DNA from: Hibiscus mutabilis
Taxonomy: Eukaryota; Streptophyta; Magnoliopsida; Malvales; Malvaceae
DNA: 64,000 nucleotides
Assembly (NCBI GenBank): GCA_019671005.1
Contig: CM033714.1
Coordinates: forward strand, 87,907,909-87,971,908
Direction of reading: 5' to 3'
The notes beneath the pieces were generated by a model. The model did no database searches, was not told the DNA's origin, and saw nothing but the letters and a program-made list of their open reading frames with translations. A program made the translations under genes and the position numbers. Below, one piece after another: positions 33,565 through 45,037 of the stretch; position 1 is the first letter of the stretch, and each line of letters begins with the position of its first letter.

Positions 33565-36440
33565 ATGAAAAGCCGAAGAAGCTATGTCCCACCGCCTTAC
33601 ATACCATTGAGTCAGTCGGACGAGGAAGACCTTCCTCGTCCTGCTGGGGAGGGTGATGCTGAACCAAGGCCATCGCCATCGCCGCCTCCGCCGCAGTCTC
33701 AGTCTGTTCAGTGGTCTTCTGGAATCTGCGCTTGTTGCGATGACATGCAGAGCTGTATGCTACTTTGACTCTTTATTTTTTCAGGTGCTTTCAGGTGCCT
33801 CTATACGAATTTTATTTGATTGAAGTAATTTGGGAATTGTTATCCAATAGAGTCTTAAACCTATATTGTCACAGTTAATGAAATAAAAAAAATGCTAGGT
33901 GATTGTGCAAATAATATATTCGGTCATTGACTGTGATTTGGTGAATAATACTTGAATGCCATTGCCATGCGCAGGTTGTATAGCTCTTCTTTTCCCCTGC
34001 TATTTGTTCGGAAAGAATGCAGAATTTCTGGGTTCTGGTACTCTAGTAGGATCCTGCATCACCCATTTCATTCTTTGGGCTTTTGCCAACACTCTTTGCT
34101 GCATCTTAACTCAAGGCATCTATTTGGCCTTACCTGGATTTGGATCCTTTATCTCTTGTTATGCTTGTGGCTATCGAAGGGCACTTCGCTCCAGATACAA
34201 TTTGCAGGTATTTTCACATCTATCTCTAGTTTCATGCTTTATTTTTGTTTAGACTTTTAAGATTTTAGACTATGATGCATACTGCTTAGCTTGTCTGCGC
34301 GATGCTGCCACCCTGTTCATTGTTTTTTCTTCTCTAAATGATTGGTTTTGTTTATAATTTTGTTAAATGCTACTCACTAGAGAATAGAAGCTAATCTGTA
34401 AAGCTGTTTAAATTCAAATTTTAAGCAAGATTAATTTGTAGATACTACATAATATATATGCACACATAAGATTTCAGCTAAATGATTTTAATACAGCATA
34501 TTTCCCCAATGTAGTAGCATGTTATTCTCTATGAAGTTATTGCTAAATTGGTTACACTCCTACTTATGTCTCACTTTCTGGAGAAAATCAAGATTTTTAA
34601 TTTATTAGACGATTTTATTCTCAAATTTGTGACCATGGTTTTAGAATAGTTCTTCATCGATAATAAAGGGTTTAGAAGACTGATTCTTCACCCGGTAGTT
34701 TTATATCAAGTTGAAATTTTAGTAGGAGATTTCTAGGCTTTAACCACATGCTGTAAGTTAGGTGTGATTGATTTGTCTTTTTGGGCATCTTTGGTGTATA
34801 CTGTATAGAATTAGGAGAAAAATGTATTTTTGAGTTGGTGGTAAGGTTGGAACCTGGACTTCTTTTTAGTCATTTCTAATTGGGCAGATGCTAAGAGTCT
34901 GAAAGTCAGGCAGCTGGTGCTGAAATTATTTTCTGTAGCAAAGAAATAGAATTTTGGATTCATTGATTAATAGTTATCCTTGGGCCAAGTTTCAAGTAAT
35001 TTTAAGTTAAACCTTTAACTAGCTTCTTTGGTCTCTGCATTAACTGCTTTGATGTTTTAGTATCTGACTACTGACCATTTTTTACATGGAGAATCATACT
35101 CGAAACACATTAATTATATTCCATTATCAATTTCTTATTAGCATGCCATGGGACCATGGGAACCTTTTTGCAAACTGAACTACCATCACCCTTTCATTTT
35201 TTTGGGTACTATTAATATATTGGTCAAGCAACTGTTGAGATTTCAATTTTTAGTTTCTATGGAAAGAGGTATGTAACAATAATAGACCTAAAAGGAGGGC
35301 CTTTTAGTTTTGAAGGCCAAAGAATGGAAAGATTTCCTCTCTACTGGATTATTTCCAATAAAAATGAGCTCCACCTATTGAATTGACAGGATAACTTCCA
35401 AAGCATTAAAATCCTATTAAGAAAGTGACTTCCCATGAAGTGATCTTCCAGGAGGTAAGATTCCATGAAGTAGCCTCAACTCTAGGTAACAACCATATGA
35501 CTTCATTAGAACACCCTTCTTTGAACTATCATGGTTTATGGATAGACACAATAGGGCAAGAAGTCATTCTCTAACAGTTTATCAAAAAGGGAAAAAAATA
35601 ACACTCCCCTCGGTACTTGCCCCAAGTATGCATATATTTTACACGAAATGTACTTATTTGGAAACTTCTCTATGTAACTCGTGTCACAAGGTGTATGGAA
35701 TGGGCTCGATGGTGCAATTACTAGGGATTGTTGAGACTGTAGATTATATACGAATTTATTTTAGTTCTTTTTCATTAGATTTAAAGGGCTTGTACCTCCT
35801 TCCTTTTATTAGCATTGTCTGAATGCAAAATGGTAAATATAGAAACTTGGAAGTACTATTAATTATGAAGTTTCAAGATGGGAAAGGTAGTATTTTGGCA
35901 CATAAGCAATTTTTGTATTCGCCTCATTTACTTTTGGGGAAAACTGATTTGAGAACTGAATCCTGCCCTCACACCCAAAATTAATGAACCATATGATTAT
36001 CAACAGCGTTAAGGTTTGGCCTTTAAGCAATCTTAAATGTTTTTCATATACAGGCAAGTTGTTCAACTATCATTAGCATGATTATGTCGCATCATCTAAT
36101 GGTAACTTCTTTTGTGTTTGGCAGTATCTGTTTGAATGAATTAGATTGGGCAACACCAACTTTCCTTTTTTATGTTAAGCAACTTGATAAGATTTCTATC
36201 AATCCGCTTAAACTCTTATTGGATGTGTTGTTTGCTAATTATTAATATTATTGTTATTTATGTTTGATGCAGGAAGCACCTTGTGGGGACTTTGCTACTC
36301 ACTTTTTCTGCCATCTATGTGCGATATGTCAAGAGTACCGGGAGATTCGTGAGAGGGTGGAGGAGCCTAAGCCCCCTGATCTTAATCTGGCTGTGGTAAC
36401 TGCACCAGACGTCCAGACGATGGAATCATCAGGTCTTTAG
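33565..36440 (+). CDS. PLAC8-family membrane-associated protein
   Basis: Three exons join in frame: 33565-33754, 33975-34207 and 36273-36440 (196 residues). Each junction has GT...AG borders. The start ATG gives MKSRRSYVPPPYIPLSQSDE, a conserved opening of a plant PLAC8 subgroup. A proline/serine-rich part (residues 24-45) is followed by ICACCDDMQSCCIALLFPCY (54-73), two hydrophobic segments (about 85-117) and a second cysteine motif, FFCHLCAICQEYREI. PLAC8 proteins (plant cadmium resistance, cell number regulators, FW2.2 relatives) sit in membranes and act in metal transport or organ size. Which role applies here is not shown by sequence. A run of 12 G lies about 105 bp upstream of the start. 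Intron 2 is 2.1 kb. No lesions seen. Confidence 0.9.
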
Positions 36441-37008
36441 TAATGTTACTTGGAGTTTGGTTTCTTTAGTGTGTTGTACTTATTTCCTCAAAGCTCCTCC
36501 CAGCAGCAGGATATCTATATTAACATTGTTGTTTTAAGACTACCCCCAGGGAAGGTCTTTAATCCGAATTTAGATTGTATGATCACACGACTTGCTTTGA
36601 GCTGCAGTAGTGCATTCATGCAAAAATGTCTCCAAGTACTTAGAAGGCCCTAATTGTAGCATATTAAGTACGAAAGGTCGCCTCAAAACAACGATGGTGT
36701 CATCTTCATCATCTGCTGCCCTGTGCCTTGGGTTGAAAAATATTTTGTTTATGTAGTGATGTAGCTTTTAGCAGTCGATGCATTATGTTACACATATAAC
36801 ATACTGCCTTTTGTTCGATGGAATGCTTATTTGGAAATTTGCTGCCTGTTCCTAAACTTATCGCCATTTAATTTGGCTGCCTTATGTATCGTAATAGCGG
36901 ATGAAAGAAAGTGGCGAATCTTTTTATTGTTTTGAGATATAATAAAAAATCATGTAAGGTTGGGTCACCGGTTGATTCCGGAAGAAATCTTAACCTGGGA
37001 AGTAGCCC
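36441..37008. other. 3' flank of PLAC8 gene
   Basis: Presumed 3' UTR and spacer. The sequence is of mixed composition without a further gene. A polyadenylation-like AATAAAAAATCATG lies near 36,941. Confidence 0.5.
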
Positions 37009-37434
37009 TGTAAACGAATCGATCGAACACGAACGAGGTTATGTTCATGTTCGTTTATTTAATTTTAATTGAACAAATGAACGAACACGAACAATTAAAC
37101 GAACAAATTTTTTTGTTCGTGTTCGTTTGTTAAGGAATGTAGATTGTTCGTGTTCGTTCGTTAAAATGATAAACGAATACAAACGAACGAACATAAAAAG
37201 ATATATATGTGAATAAGTTTAAACGAACATAAACGAAAAAATATATGTGAATAATTTTTTTAAATGTAATACTTTTGTTATGAAAAATAATAAATATAAA
37301 TGAACATATGTGAATAAATTTAAATGAATAGGTTATCGAACGTAAATGAACGAACGAGTTTATTTAATTAAACGAATAAATTATCGAACGTAAACGCCGA
37401 ACGGTTCACAGAACGTTTGGTTTGTTTGTTTACA
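37009..37434. mobile_element. MITE-like inverted-repeat element rich in GTTCG/CGAAC
   Basis: Starts TGTAAACGAATC and ends GTTTGTTTGTTTACA, which are inverted ends. The interior is built of alternating ACGAACGAAC and GTTCGTGTTCGTT motifs, so it can fold on itself. No target duplication is obvious. Confidence 0.6.
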
Positions 37435-37746
37435 ACACTACTGGAAAGCAAAATCTTGGGCTTTGTTTTATTGGAATACCATACCACTATTGAAAAAAAA
37501 ACCCTAATTGATATAATTTATAACTTTTAGAATTAAAATTATTAATATAACATACAACATCACTATCTCTATTAAATCTTTAACGATCATAACGTTAGTG
37601 ATCAAATTCGTAGAAAAAATGATTCGACGACCAAAGTAAAAAAAAAGAGATGATGATAATTGGGTGACTAATGTTGTCGTTTACCAAAAATGTAGTGAGT
37701 AGACATGGTTAGCATTTCCGTAACACTATATGTGTTGGCCATTGGG

Positions 37747-37753
37747 TATAAAA
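37747..37753 (+). promoter_or_regulatory. TATA box upstream of GRP23-like gene
   Basis: TATAAAA in GGGTATAAAATATGAG, about 106 bp before the ATG at 37859. Spacing fits a short 5' UTR of about 75 bp. Confidence 0.55.
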
Positions 37754-37858
37754 TATGAGAGACGGGAGACAACACTTTAGTTTAAGGTTTAAGCAGGTGT
37801 TGTTGTTTGTGTCTAGGGTTTTAACCTATTTTTGTTCTTCTCCATTCACATTTAGACA

Positions 37859-40192
37859 ATGCCCCTCTTCCGCATCCTCCTCCTCCGCTCCCTCAACCAC
37901 CACCCTCCCAAACCCACCGCCCTTGTTCCCCTCTCCCACTTCTTCCACAATGTTGCGCTTAACCCTGCCGAGGAAAACCCAATCCAGAATCCTCACATTC
38001 CTCCCCCTCCCCAACGCCCCTACGCCTTCACTTCAGCAGAAGAAGCCGCTGCCGAGCGCCGTCGCCGCAAGCGCCGTTTGCGGATTGAGCCCCCAATCCA
38101 CGCTCTCCGTGCCTCTGCTACCTCTGCCCCTCCCACTCGTGACCCTAATGCCCCGAGACTTCCAGACAGCACCTCTGCCCTCGTTGGCCATCGCCTTAAC
38201 CTTCACAACCGTGTTCAGTCCCTTATCCGCGCTTCTGACCTAGACGCCGCCTCTCTCCTTGCTCGCTCCTCCGTGTTCTCTTCTACTCGTCCAACCGTCT
38301 TCACTTGTAACGCTATAATCGCCGCCATGTACCGCAACAAGCGCTTCAACGAGGCAATTGCTCTTTTTCATTTATTCTTCAAGCAATCTGATATTGTTCC
38401 GAATGTTGTTTCTTATAACAATTTGATTAATACCCATTGCGATAGAGGTGAAGTTGATATTGCTATCCAAGTTTATCACGAGATTTTGGAGAAGGCACCC
38501 TTTAGTCCCTCTCCCGTGACGTATAGGCACTTGACCAAAGGCTTGATCGATGCCGGGAGGATTGAGGAAGCCGTGGGTCTGTTAAGGGAGATGTTGAATA
38601 AAGGGCACGGTGCCGACTCTTTGGTTTTCAACAACCTCATATCCGGGTTTTTGAATTTGGGAAATTTGGACAAGGCCAATGAGTTGTTTGATGAATTAAA
38701 AGAGCGTTGCTTGGTTTATGATGGAGTTGTCAATGCTACGTTTATGGAGTGGTGGTTTAATCAGGGGAAGGATAAGGAGGCCATGGATTCGTACAAGTCG
38801 TTGTTGGATAGGAAATTTAAGATGCCTCCTCCCACTTGTAATGCCCTTTTGGAGGTTTTGCTTAAACATGGGAAGACCAAAGAAGCTTGGGCCTTGTTCG
38901 AAAATATGTTGGATAATCATACCCCTCCTAACACACAGGCAGTGAATTCGGATACTTTTAATATCATGGTGAATGAATATTTCAAGTTGGGGAACTTTGA
39001 GGAGGCCATTAAGACTTTTAAGAAGGTAGGAACGAAGCCGGGATCCAAGCCTTTTGCTATGGACACTGCTGGTTATAATAATATCATCTCCAGGCTTTGT
39101 GAGCATGGGATGCTATCTGAGGCAGAGAAGTTTTTTGAAGAATTGTGTGGGAAGTCTTTGACACCAGATGTTCCCATGTATAGAACTATGATTGATGCAT
39201 ACTTGAATGCAGAGCGAGTTGATGATGCACTGCGGTCATTTACCAAGATGGTCGAGACTGGTTTGAGGGTGGTTGCCAGTTTTGGAATCAGGGTTTTCAG
39301 TGAATTTCTAAAGAATGGTAAGAACATGGAAGCCACTGCACTTTTGACGAAAATGGGAGAGAAAGAACCTAAACCAGACGCTTCAATATATGATGTTGTA
39401 GTCAGAGGGCTTTGCAATGCTGATGAGCTAGACAAAAGCTTAGATATACTGGACCAGATGATGAAGTATTCCATTGGTGTTACCCCTGCATTGCAGGAGT
39501 TTGTGCGTGGAGCTTTCGGGAAAGTTGGGAGGAATGAAGATATTAATAGAGTTTTAAATGAAAATAGGTGGAGATTCCCTGGGCGTCAACCTCGACCTTT
39601 TGGACAGTCACCACGGTCACCCTCTGGACCTGCTGAGATGGGTGGATGGCAGTCATCAGGTTCTCCACAGATGGGAGGAGGACAGCAATATTCTGGTTCT
39701 CCACAGATGGGAGGAGATCCGCGGTATTCTGGTTCTCCACAGATGGGAGGAGGTCCACAGTACACTGGTTCTCCGCAGATGGGAGGAGGTCTGCAATATT
39801 CTGGTTCTCCACAGATGGGAGGAGGACAACAATATTCTCCTTCTCCACAGATGGGAGGACAGCAATATTCTCCTTCTCCACAGATGGGAGGAGGACAGCA
39901 ATATTCTCGTTCTCCACAGATGGGAGGACAGCAATATTCTCCTTCTCCACAGATAGGAGGAGGTCCACAATATTCTGGTTCTCCACAGATGGGAGGAGGT
40001 CCGCAATACTCTGGTTCTCCACAGATGGGAGGAGGACAGCAATATTCTGGTTCTCCTCAGATGGGAGGAGGTCCGCAATACTCTGGTTCTCTGCAGATGG
40101 GAGGAGCACAGCCATATTCTGGTTCTCCGCAGATGGGAGGAGGTCAGCAATACTCTGGACCTTCTCAAATACCTGGACATCAGTTATGGTGA
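37859..40192 (+). CDS. GRP23: PPR protein, GRP23-like, with C-terminal glutamine/glycine repeat
   Basis: A single intronless frame of 777 residues. The N-terminus (MPLFRILLLRSLNHH) is arginine/leucine-rich like an organelle presequence. A basic run ERRRRKRRLR (residues 66-75) could be nuclear. Pentatricopeptide repeats cover about residues 145-560 (for example VVSYNNLINTHCDRGEVDIA, NTLI-like GADSLVFNNLISGFLNLGNL, YRTMIDAYLNAERVDDALRS). The tail from about residue 600 has 14 copies of a 12-13-residue unit like SGSPQMGGGQQY. The architecture (PPRs plus Gln-rich tail) matches Arabidopsis GLUTAMINE-RICH PROTEIN 23 (At1g10270), which is needed for early embryogenesis; it was first linked to RNA polymerase II and later work reports a role in organelle RNA editing. 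Here the tail is GGGQQYS rather than the Arabidopsis WQQ form, which is worth noting. No lesion seen. Confidence 0.88.
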   Translation: MPLFRILLLRSLNHHPPKPTALVPLSHFFHNVALNPAEENPIQNPHIPPPPQRPYAFTSAEEAAAERRRRKRRLRIEPPIHALRASATSAPPTRDPNAPRLPDSTSALVGHRLNLHNRVQSLIRASDLDAASLLARSSVFSSTRPTVFTCNAIIAAMYRNKRFNEAIALFHLFFKQSDIVPNVVSYNNLINTHCDRGEVDIAIQVYHEILEKAPFSPSPVTYRHLTKGLIDAGRIEEAVGLLREMLNKGHGADSLVFNNLISGFLNLGNLDKANELFDELKERCLVYDGVVNATFMEWWFNQGKDKEAMDSYKSLLDRKFKMPPPTCNALLEVLLKHGKTKEAWALFENMLDNHTPPNTQAVNSDTFNIMVNEYFKLGNFEEAIKTFKKVGTKPGSKPFAMDTAGYNNIISRLCEHGMLSEAEKFFEELCGKSLTPDVPMYRTMIDAYLNAERVDDALRSFTKMVETGLRVVASFGIRVFSEFLKNGKNMEATALLTKMGEKEPKPDASIYDVVVRGLCNADELDKSLDILDQMMKYSIGVTPALQEFVRGAFGKVGRNEDINRVLNENRWRFPGRQPRPFGQSPRSPSGPAEMGGWQSSGSPQMGGGQQYSGSPQMGGDPRYSGSPQMGGGPQYTGSPQMGGGLQYSGSPQMGGGQQYSPSPQMGGQQYSPSPQMGGGQQYSRSPQMGGQQYSPSPQIGGGPQYSGSPQMGGGPQYSGSPQMGGGQQYSGSPQMGGGPQYSGSLQMGGAQPYSGSPQMGGGQQYSGPSQIPGHQLW
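39650..40155 (+). repeat. Coding minisatellite (36-39 bp unit, 14 copies) in GRP23-like gene
   Basis: In-frame units of the form GGTTCTCCACAGATGGGAGG followed by AGGACAGCAATATTCT. Most are 39 bp, with three-base deletions in two units (GGQQ instead of GGGQQ), so the frame is preserved. Long open frames on other phases and on the minus strand over this block are repeat artefacts. Confidence 0.92.
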
Positions 40193-40600
40193 TGGAGATC
40201 AGCTTAGATATTGATGCAGGAGTGAATGCAAGGTTTCATTCAGTTACACTCTGGAACTCATCTCTTTTGTGCACCTATTTTTATTATGGCTTAGCTATTG
40301 TATTTGAGGAGATCTCACAAATATATTTGAAAGTTCAATACATAGCTTTATGTCATGTTTAACTAATCCTGGCAAAACTAATCATGGTTTTATTTGACTG
40401 CAACTGCATCTTTGCTATTGATGCTTATTGAATTGAACATTGTGTGGTTTTTTTGCATATCTTTGGCTACAAATACTAGCTCACTTGATATCTCAGAGAG
40501 CATATTCCAGGCTTGTTTGTGATTACATTAATTCACAATTCCATTGAGAATCACAATCGAGACAAAATGTTGCTAGGTGAAAATGTAAAGATGGCTCTCG
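40193..40600. other. 3' flank of GRP23-like gene
   Basis: Probable 3' UTR and spacer; AT-rich, with no other gene recognised. Confidence 0.5.
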
Positions 40601-41110
40601 TAACTAGACCATGTTTTATGTTGGCCATAGTCCTTTGCTTGAAGGGCAACCTTTTTCTGTGGATTGTCAGCATCTCTTACTAATAACTTTGGATCCTCCT
40701 GTCCCATCTCCTTCAGAAAAGACTGATGTGCTAGATCAACAAGTTACATTTTCACCATCCTTGCTCTTCCAAGAATACTTCAACAGCCTCTTCAATCCCT
40801 CGAGTGCATCCTTTCTGTAGATCATTGCAGGAAGGTTTTCGGCATTTCTTTATTCAGTGGTATGAGCTTCACTACTTCCTTCTTGCAGCATCTGTGACGG
40901 AGGGTGATATTCACGTGAACTTGATTCAACAGGTGCAAAGCTGGCTGTAGATGCTATTTTACCTGTGTGTGTTTTCATTACATTGGCTAGGCAGGTCTTG
41001 ATGCTCTTGTATTTCCGCCCAAGCAGTTGGTGAGATGGTTAATTCTTGCTCACATTGGGAAGTTTCAGGCCGTCATCAAAGCCTGGAGCGAGTTCACCTA
41101 GTGCCCAATT
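40601..41110 (-). other. Coding-like but broken stretch, family unknown
   Basis: On the minus strand, consecutive pieces in changing frames read like protein: VNWALGELAPGFDDGLKLPN, SPTAWAEIQEHQDLPSQCNE, FAPVESSSREYHPPSQMLQE, and DLAHQSFLKEMGQEDPKLLV followed by RDADNPQKKVALQAKDYG. Each has no stop for 25-40 codons and balanced composition, unlike the surrounding AT-rich DNA. I do not recognise the family. A plus-strand frame (40611-40820) overlaps it and is an alternative reading. It may be a decayed gene or exons of an unannotated gene. Confidence 0.3.
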
Positions 41111-41735
41111 CACACCACTTTCAGTTGGTAATTAAACTTTCTTTCTGACTGAAAAGCGTAATCACAATGATCCTGATGCTCATTCTCAAGACAAAAGCAG
41201 TAACAATCACATTTCAGATGGCAGTTTAACTGTGTTTCTGACTGAAAATTTCTTCTTTCCAGCATTCCCGCCTTTATGTTTTACTCCCTCTTCTTGTAAT
41301 GGTCATAAAACCCACCTATCTGCTCTGAGGGAAATGTTTTTGGAAAAAGAGGTCAGTAATATAATCTCTTGGTTTACTTTCAAAAAAAATAATAATTGCA
41401 TCCTGAACACTCATTTGGGGAATTAGCAATTGCATACTTGGCATATTAAAGCTGAATTGGGTGGGAAGGTGCAACTCAGCTGGCATTGTATTGTGTTGTA
41501 AAATCCGAAACCGAAGAGTGTTGATCAAAAATCAATATCTAGCAACAACAAAAAAAGAATTGCACGCTTATTAAGCATTGCCTATATAGAATTGAGTGCG
41601 TTTATATTCCAGCAACGCAACGTTGCTCTAGAGATAGATTAGGCCTCAGGGAGAGTGGTGGTGACTTGCAGATGCAGATTTCATTTGTTTTTTAGAACAA
41701 GTCAACATGTTTTGAGAAGTGAGAATTTGAATCTA
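41111..41735. other. Intergenic DNA
   Basis: No gene recognised. Its end (about 41,683-41,735) is a copy of text found again just beyond the next element, near 45,062-45,115. Confidence 0.45.
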
Positions 41736-42346
41736 GTGCGTTTGGTTCACGAAATGTAAGATTATCTCTGGGAATAGGATTTTCGGAATGTAATATTACT
41801 TTGGGAATGTTATATTATTTTATTTGGTTTATTTGGCAAAAAAGCAAGATTATTGTGTTTGGTTGAAGGAATATTAGATTAACTGGAAGTAAAATTTACC
41901 AAATTGTTCATGTGTTATATTTTTTTTTAATATATTACCTTTTAATATTAAATTTAAAATATCTACATAAAAAGTTATAGAACTATTTTTGTTATATTAT
42001 CCAGAATTTGCAAAAATTGTATATTTATCATGTTATTAATATAAATATTATATTAAAAAAATTTAAAAATATATCTTATGTTTGCATATCCTCTTTATTC
42101 TCTAATAAAATAATTTTGTGAATTTTTAAATGCTAAACGTTTAATATGTTCAATTTTTTAATTTTTATTACTTATAACAGATTGTCAAATAAATTAAAGT
42201 AAATAATAAAATAATTATAAAATAATGATAAAAATTTTAGATCATAAATTTAACCTACTAATATGTTTTAAAATATGATCAACGTCTTATAAATCAAAGA
42301 ATAAAATTAAAAACATCAACTACTAACTTATTAATTCTCAAGCAAT

Positions 42347-42920
42347 TGTTACGGGGTTAGCGTTTCAACCTAGCTAACCGTGCAGCCTTAGTCGATGTAA
42401 CTTAGACAAACGACTAAGTAAGCCTGATTTCTTATTCCGGAAGATCAAACTCTTTCAAGGCACTAAGAACACTAAATCGTTCTAAGCAGAAGCAAACTAT
42501 GAGAATGACCAGTCAAGAACAAAAGAAAGAAAACCAAGAACGACCAAGAACAACACAAAGAGTTTGAGTGAATGCCTTGATTACTCAGAAGATGAATGAT
42601 TTACAAATGAGGTGGGAGCCTTTATTTATAGTTAAGTTTCCTCATCCGAGGTTACTACTGATTTACATTGACGGCCTAAATCAAAGTCCACCAATCATAA
42701 TGGCATAATATCATAATATTCCCTAGAATCAATCTACTATCTATGGAAACAAATCATATATTTACAAGGAAAGTTTACATAGGTAAAAGCGGTTGTGCCT
42801 TTTAGAATTTCACCATGGTTGGGCTAGTCTGGTGGTCTTTTCAAGCCAGAGTTTGTCTTTGAACCTCTTGGGCAGCTTGTTGCGCATGTAACTCGGACCT
42901 TAGCTCGGGGTCCGTGACAT
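42347..42920 (-). repeat. LTR (3' LTR of minus-strand gypsy-type element)
   Basis: About 574 bp, the more complete LTR. On the minus strand it runs TGTCACGGACC...CCCCGTAACA and contains TATAAATA (complement at 42623-42630), a likely core promoter. Confidence 0.75.
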
Positions 42921-43664
42921 TCTTCCCCACCAAACCTAGCGGCGCCCTCGTCGCGGCTCTGGAATGAAGCTGAAAACGATCCTGGGAACTCCTCAATACC
43001 TCGACTTTTCCCCAACTCGAAATCTGGCTTGGTTATCCTCTATAAGGACCGTTTTTCCCACAAAGAGCACTTGACTCGTGCTGGGTTATCCACCCACATG
43101 GACTGCTCGCTTATGCATCCTCCGCCATGTAACATCACTCGTCGTCCCTCTCCATACATCTCAATCGTAGGAACTCCTTCTTACAAGTTTCGATTTGCCC
43201 CAACTCGGATCCTTTTGATCCAGAAACAAAAGCTTGGGCATCGGCGTCTCAATGCTGAACACCGGGTGATCTCTTAGAACTCTAAAAGGCCTCTTGTGTC
43301 CTCGCCAAGGCTTTGCAACTTTACCATCTGTTGAGTCAGGTTTTCCACTTCTTACGCCAAACAGACCAGACAAATTAAACTTTAAAACACTACAAGTGTG
43401 TTCAAGATGTACCTCATTATTTTGTTGGGATTCACTCGCATCAACCTTTTTTACTCTAAGTTTGATGCCTTTTTTCCCTCTATCAATACTTTACTCGTCG
43501 GCACTTCTTCAATGTGAAAGTCCGACAACTTGTCTCACATTGACACTTCTTTGTCCTCGAAGTTCAACGCAGCCTCCACCGATACATTGGTGGCCCGCCT
43601 TCTGGCAACTTCTCGCACATCGACATTTTTTATTTAAAGTTCGACGCTGCACTTACCTTGCCCA

Positions 43665-44174
43665 CTAGTGACTTTTCACACACCGAACTAAGCTCCGAAG
43701 CCTCGCTTTGCCTGGGCTTGTCTTGTTCCTTGGACTGCTTGACTCTGTGCGGGCAATTGAACCAACTATGCGGCCCCTCGCAATGAAAACACTTGCATTG
43801 GACTTTCTCACACGTCGACTTGACTCTACCGGGCAATCGAACCAACTATGTGGCCTCTCGCAACGAAAACACTTCTGTTGCACCCTCGGCTTGACTGTCT
43901 TGAGCGGAACAATCGCGCCAAGCTCAACTTCTCTTTCCACAGACCCATCGTTTACCTTGATGGCTGCAAGGTTAGCTTTCTTGGAACAATCCCTCAACCA
44001 ATGCATGCCTTCACAATAGAAGCACTTCAACGACTTCTTTTCCCATGGTTGGGCTAGCATCCTAGGCTTGTTCTCCCACAACAATGGCTTCTCCTTGTCT
44101 TGCAAGGTCCGATCCATCTTCACAGCCTCAAGTGCATCGCCTCTTTTACCTAACTTCTCGAACGAGTTGTTCAT
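43665..44174 (-). pseudogene. Gag fragment with three zinc knuckles
   Basis: The open frame of 169 residues begins MNNSFEKLGKRGDALEAVKM. It contains knuckles CFYCEGMHWLRDC and CFRCERPHSWFDC. A third, CFHCEGPHSWFNC, sits in the overlapping frame 43630-43845, so a frameshift separates it from the first two. All are CX2CX3HX4C, the form common in plant Ty3/gypsy gag. Knuckle spacing and the repeated PHSWF core suggest internal duplication. The upstream capsid part is absent, so it is a truncated gag. Confidence 0.75.
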
Positions 44175-44269
44175 AAGTCCCCTTTTGTTATCTCACCCCC
44201 TCGAGCCTTTCGCGATTTCCTCATTGAGGATATCCTTTGGCATAATATCAGAATATTCTCTATAATCAA

Positions 44270-44612
44270 GAACAAAAGATGAATGATTTACAATTGAGGT
44301 GAGGAGCCTCTATTTATAGTTGAGTCCCCTTACATCCGACGATTACTACTTATTTACATCGGCGGCTTAGATCAAAGTCCACCAACCACAATGGCATAAC
44401 ATCAAAATATTCTCTAGAATCAATCTATTGTCTATGGAAACAAATCTTATATCTACAGCGAAAGTCTACATAGGTCAAAGTGGTTGTGCCTTCTAGAATT
44501 TCACCATGGATCGGGCTAGTCTAGTGGTCTTTTCAAGCCCAGAGTTTGCATTTGAACCTCTTGAGTAGCTTGTTGCACACGTAACTTGGACCTCAACTCG
44601 CGATCCGTGACA
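44270..44612 (-). repeat. Partial LTR (5' LTR) of the gypsy-type element
   Basis: Matches 42585-42920 with scattered changes. The TGTTACGGGG-side part seen in the other LTR is missing, replaced by a short rearranged stretch (44,230-44,270) that repeats CATAATATCAGAATATTCTC. Confidence 0.7.
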
Positions 44613-45037
44613 CAATGTACAATCTAACATATAACCTATAAACATCATAAATATAATATTAATAAAAATGCATTAAATATTAAATAATATTTAATTATAT
44701 GTAACATCATTTAAATATTAAATTAATATTGAATACAAATATTTAATTAAATTACATCACAAAGATTTAATCATCTAATTAAAAATTCAAATAAAGGATT
44801 TATATGAACAAAATTTATTAACTTATGGGCACTATGGTCCAAAGGGGTGAGAATTGATAAATAACTAAGAAATTGGTGGGAATGACATTCCTGCCATTTA
44901 GGGGAAAAGTGACACTATTGAGAAAAGATTATTACCCCATAAAGGGAATGCTCTCAAACCAAACAAGGGAATGTCATTTTGAAAAAAAATATTACCCTTA
45001 GTAATAATCTTTTTCGCGAACCAAACGCCCCCTAAAG

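Larger units (their letters stand above)
42347..44612 (-). mobile_element. Small Ty3/gypsy-type LTR element, gag only
   Basis: Outer ends are TGTTACGGGG (42347) and CCGTGACA (44612), with CAAT repeated at both junctions. The left LTR is 42347-42920 and a partial right LTR is about 44270-44612; they share 300 bp including CTCTATTTATAGTT, AATCAAAGTCCACCAA and GAATTTCACCATGG. The purine tract TTTGGTGGGGAAGAA on the minus strand abuts the left LTR, so the element reads right to left. The 1.35-kb interior has only gag-like zinc knuckles; protease, RT and integrase are absent. Confidence 0.75.
41736..45037. mobile_element. Inverted-repeat DNA element (GCGTTTGGTTC ends) with nested LTR element
   Basis: The left end reads GCGTTTGGTTCACGAAA; the right end is the complement of GGGGGCGTTTGGTTCGCGAAA. 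Arms then share AAGATTATT/AATAATCTT and GGGAATG blocks. The arms are AT-rich and non-coding. GTTTGGTT-ended inverted elements are common plant MITEs (hAT or PIF-like); the superfamily is uncertain. Without the nested LTR element it would be about 1.04 kb. No transposase was found. Confidence 0.55.

Noticed and set aside
39543..40362. Long open frames on both strands and other phases over the GRP23 tail
   Set aside because: They exist only because a 36-39 bp repeat without stops is open in several phases; the annotated frame is continuous with the PPR domain.
43708..44057. Plus-strand open frames opposite the gag knuckles
   Set aside because: The minus strand carries recognisable zinc knuckles; the plus frames are shadows.
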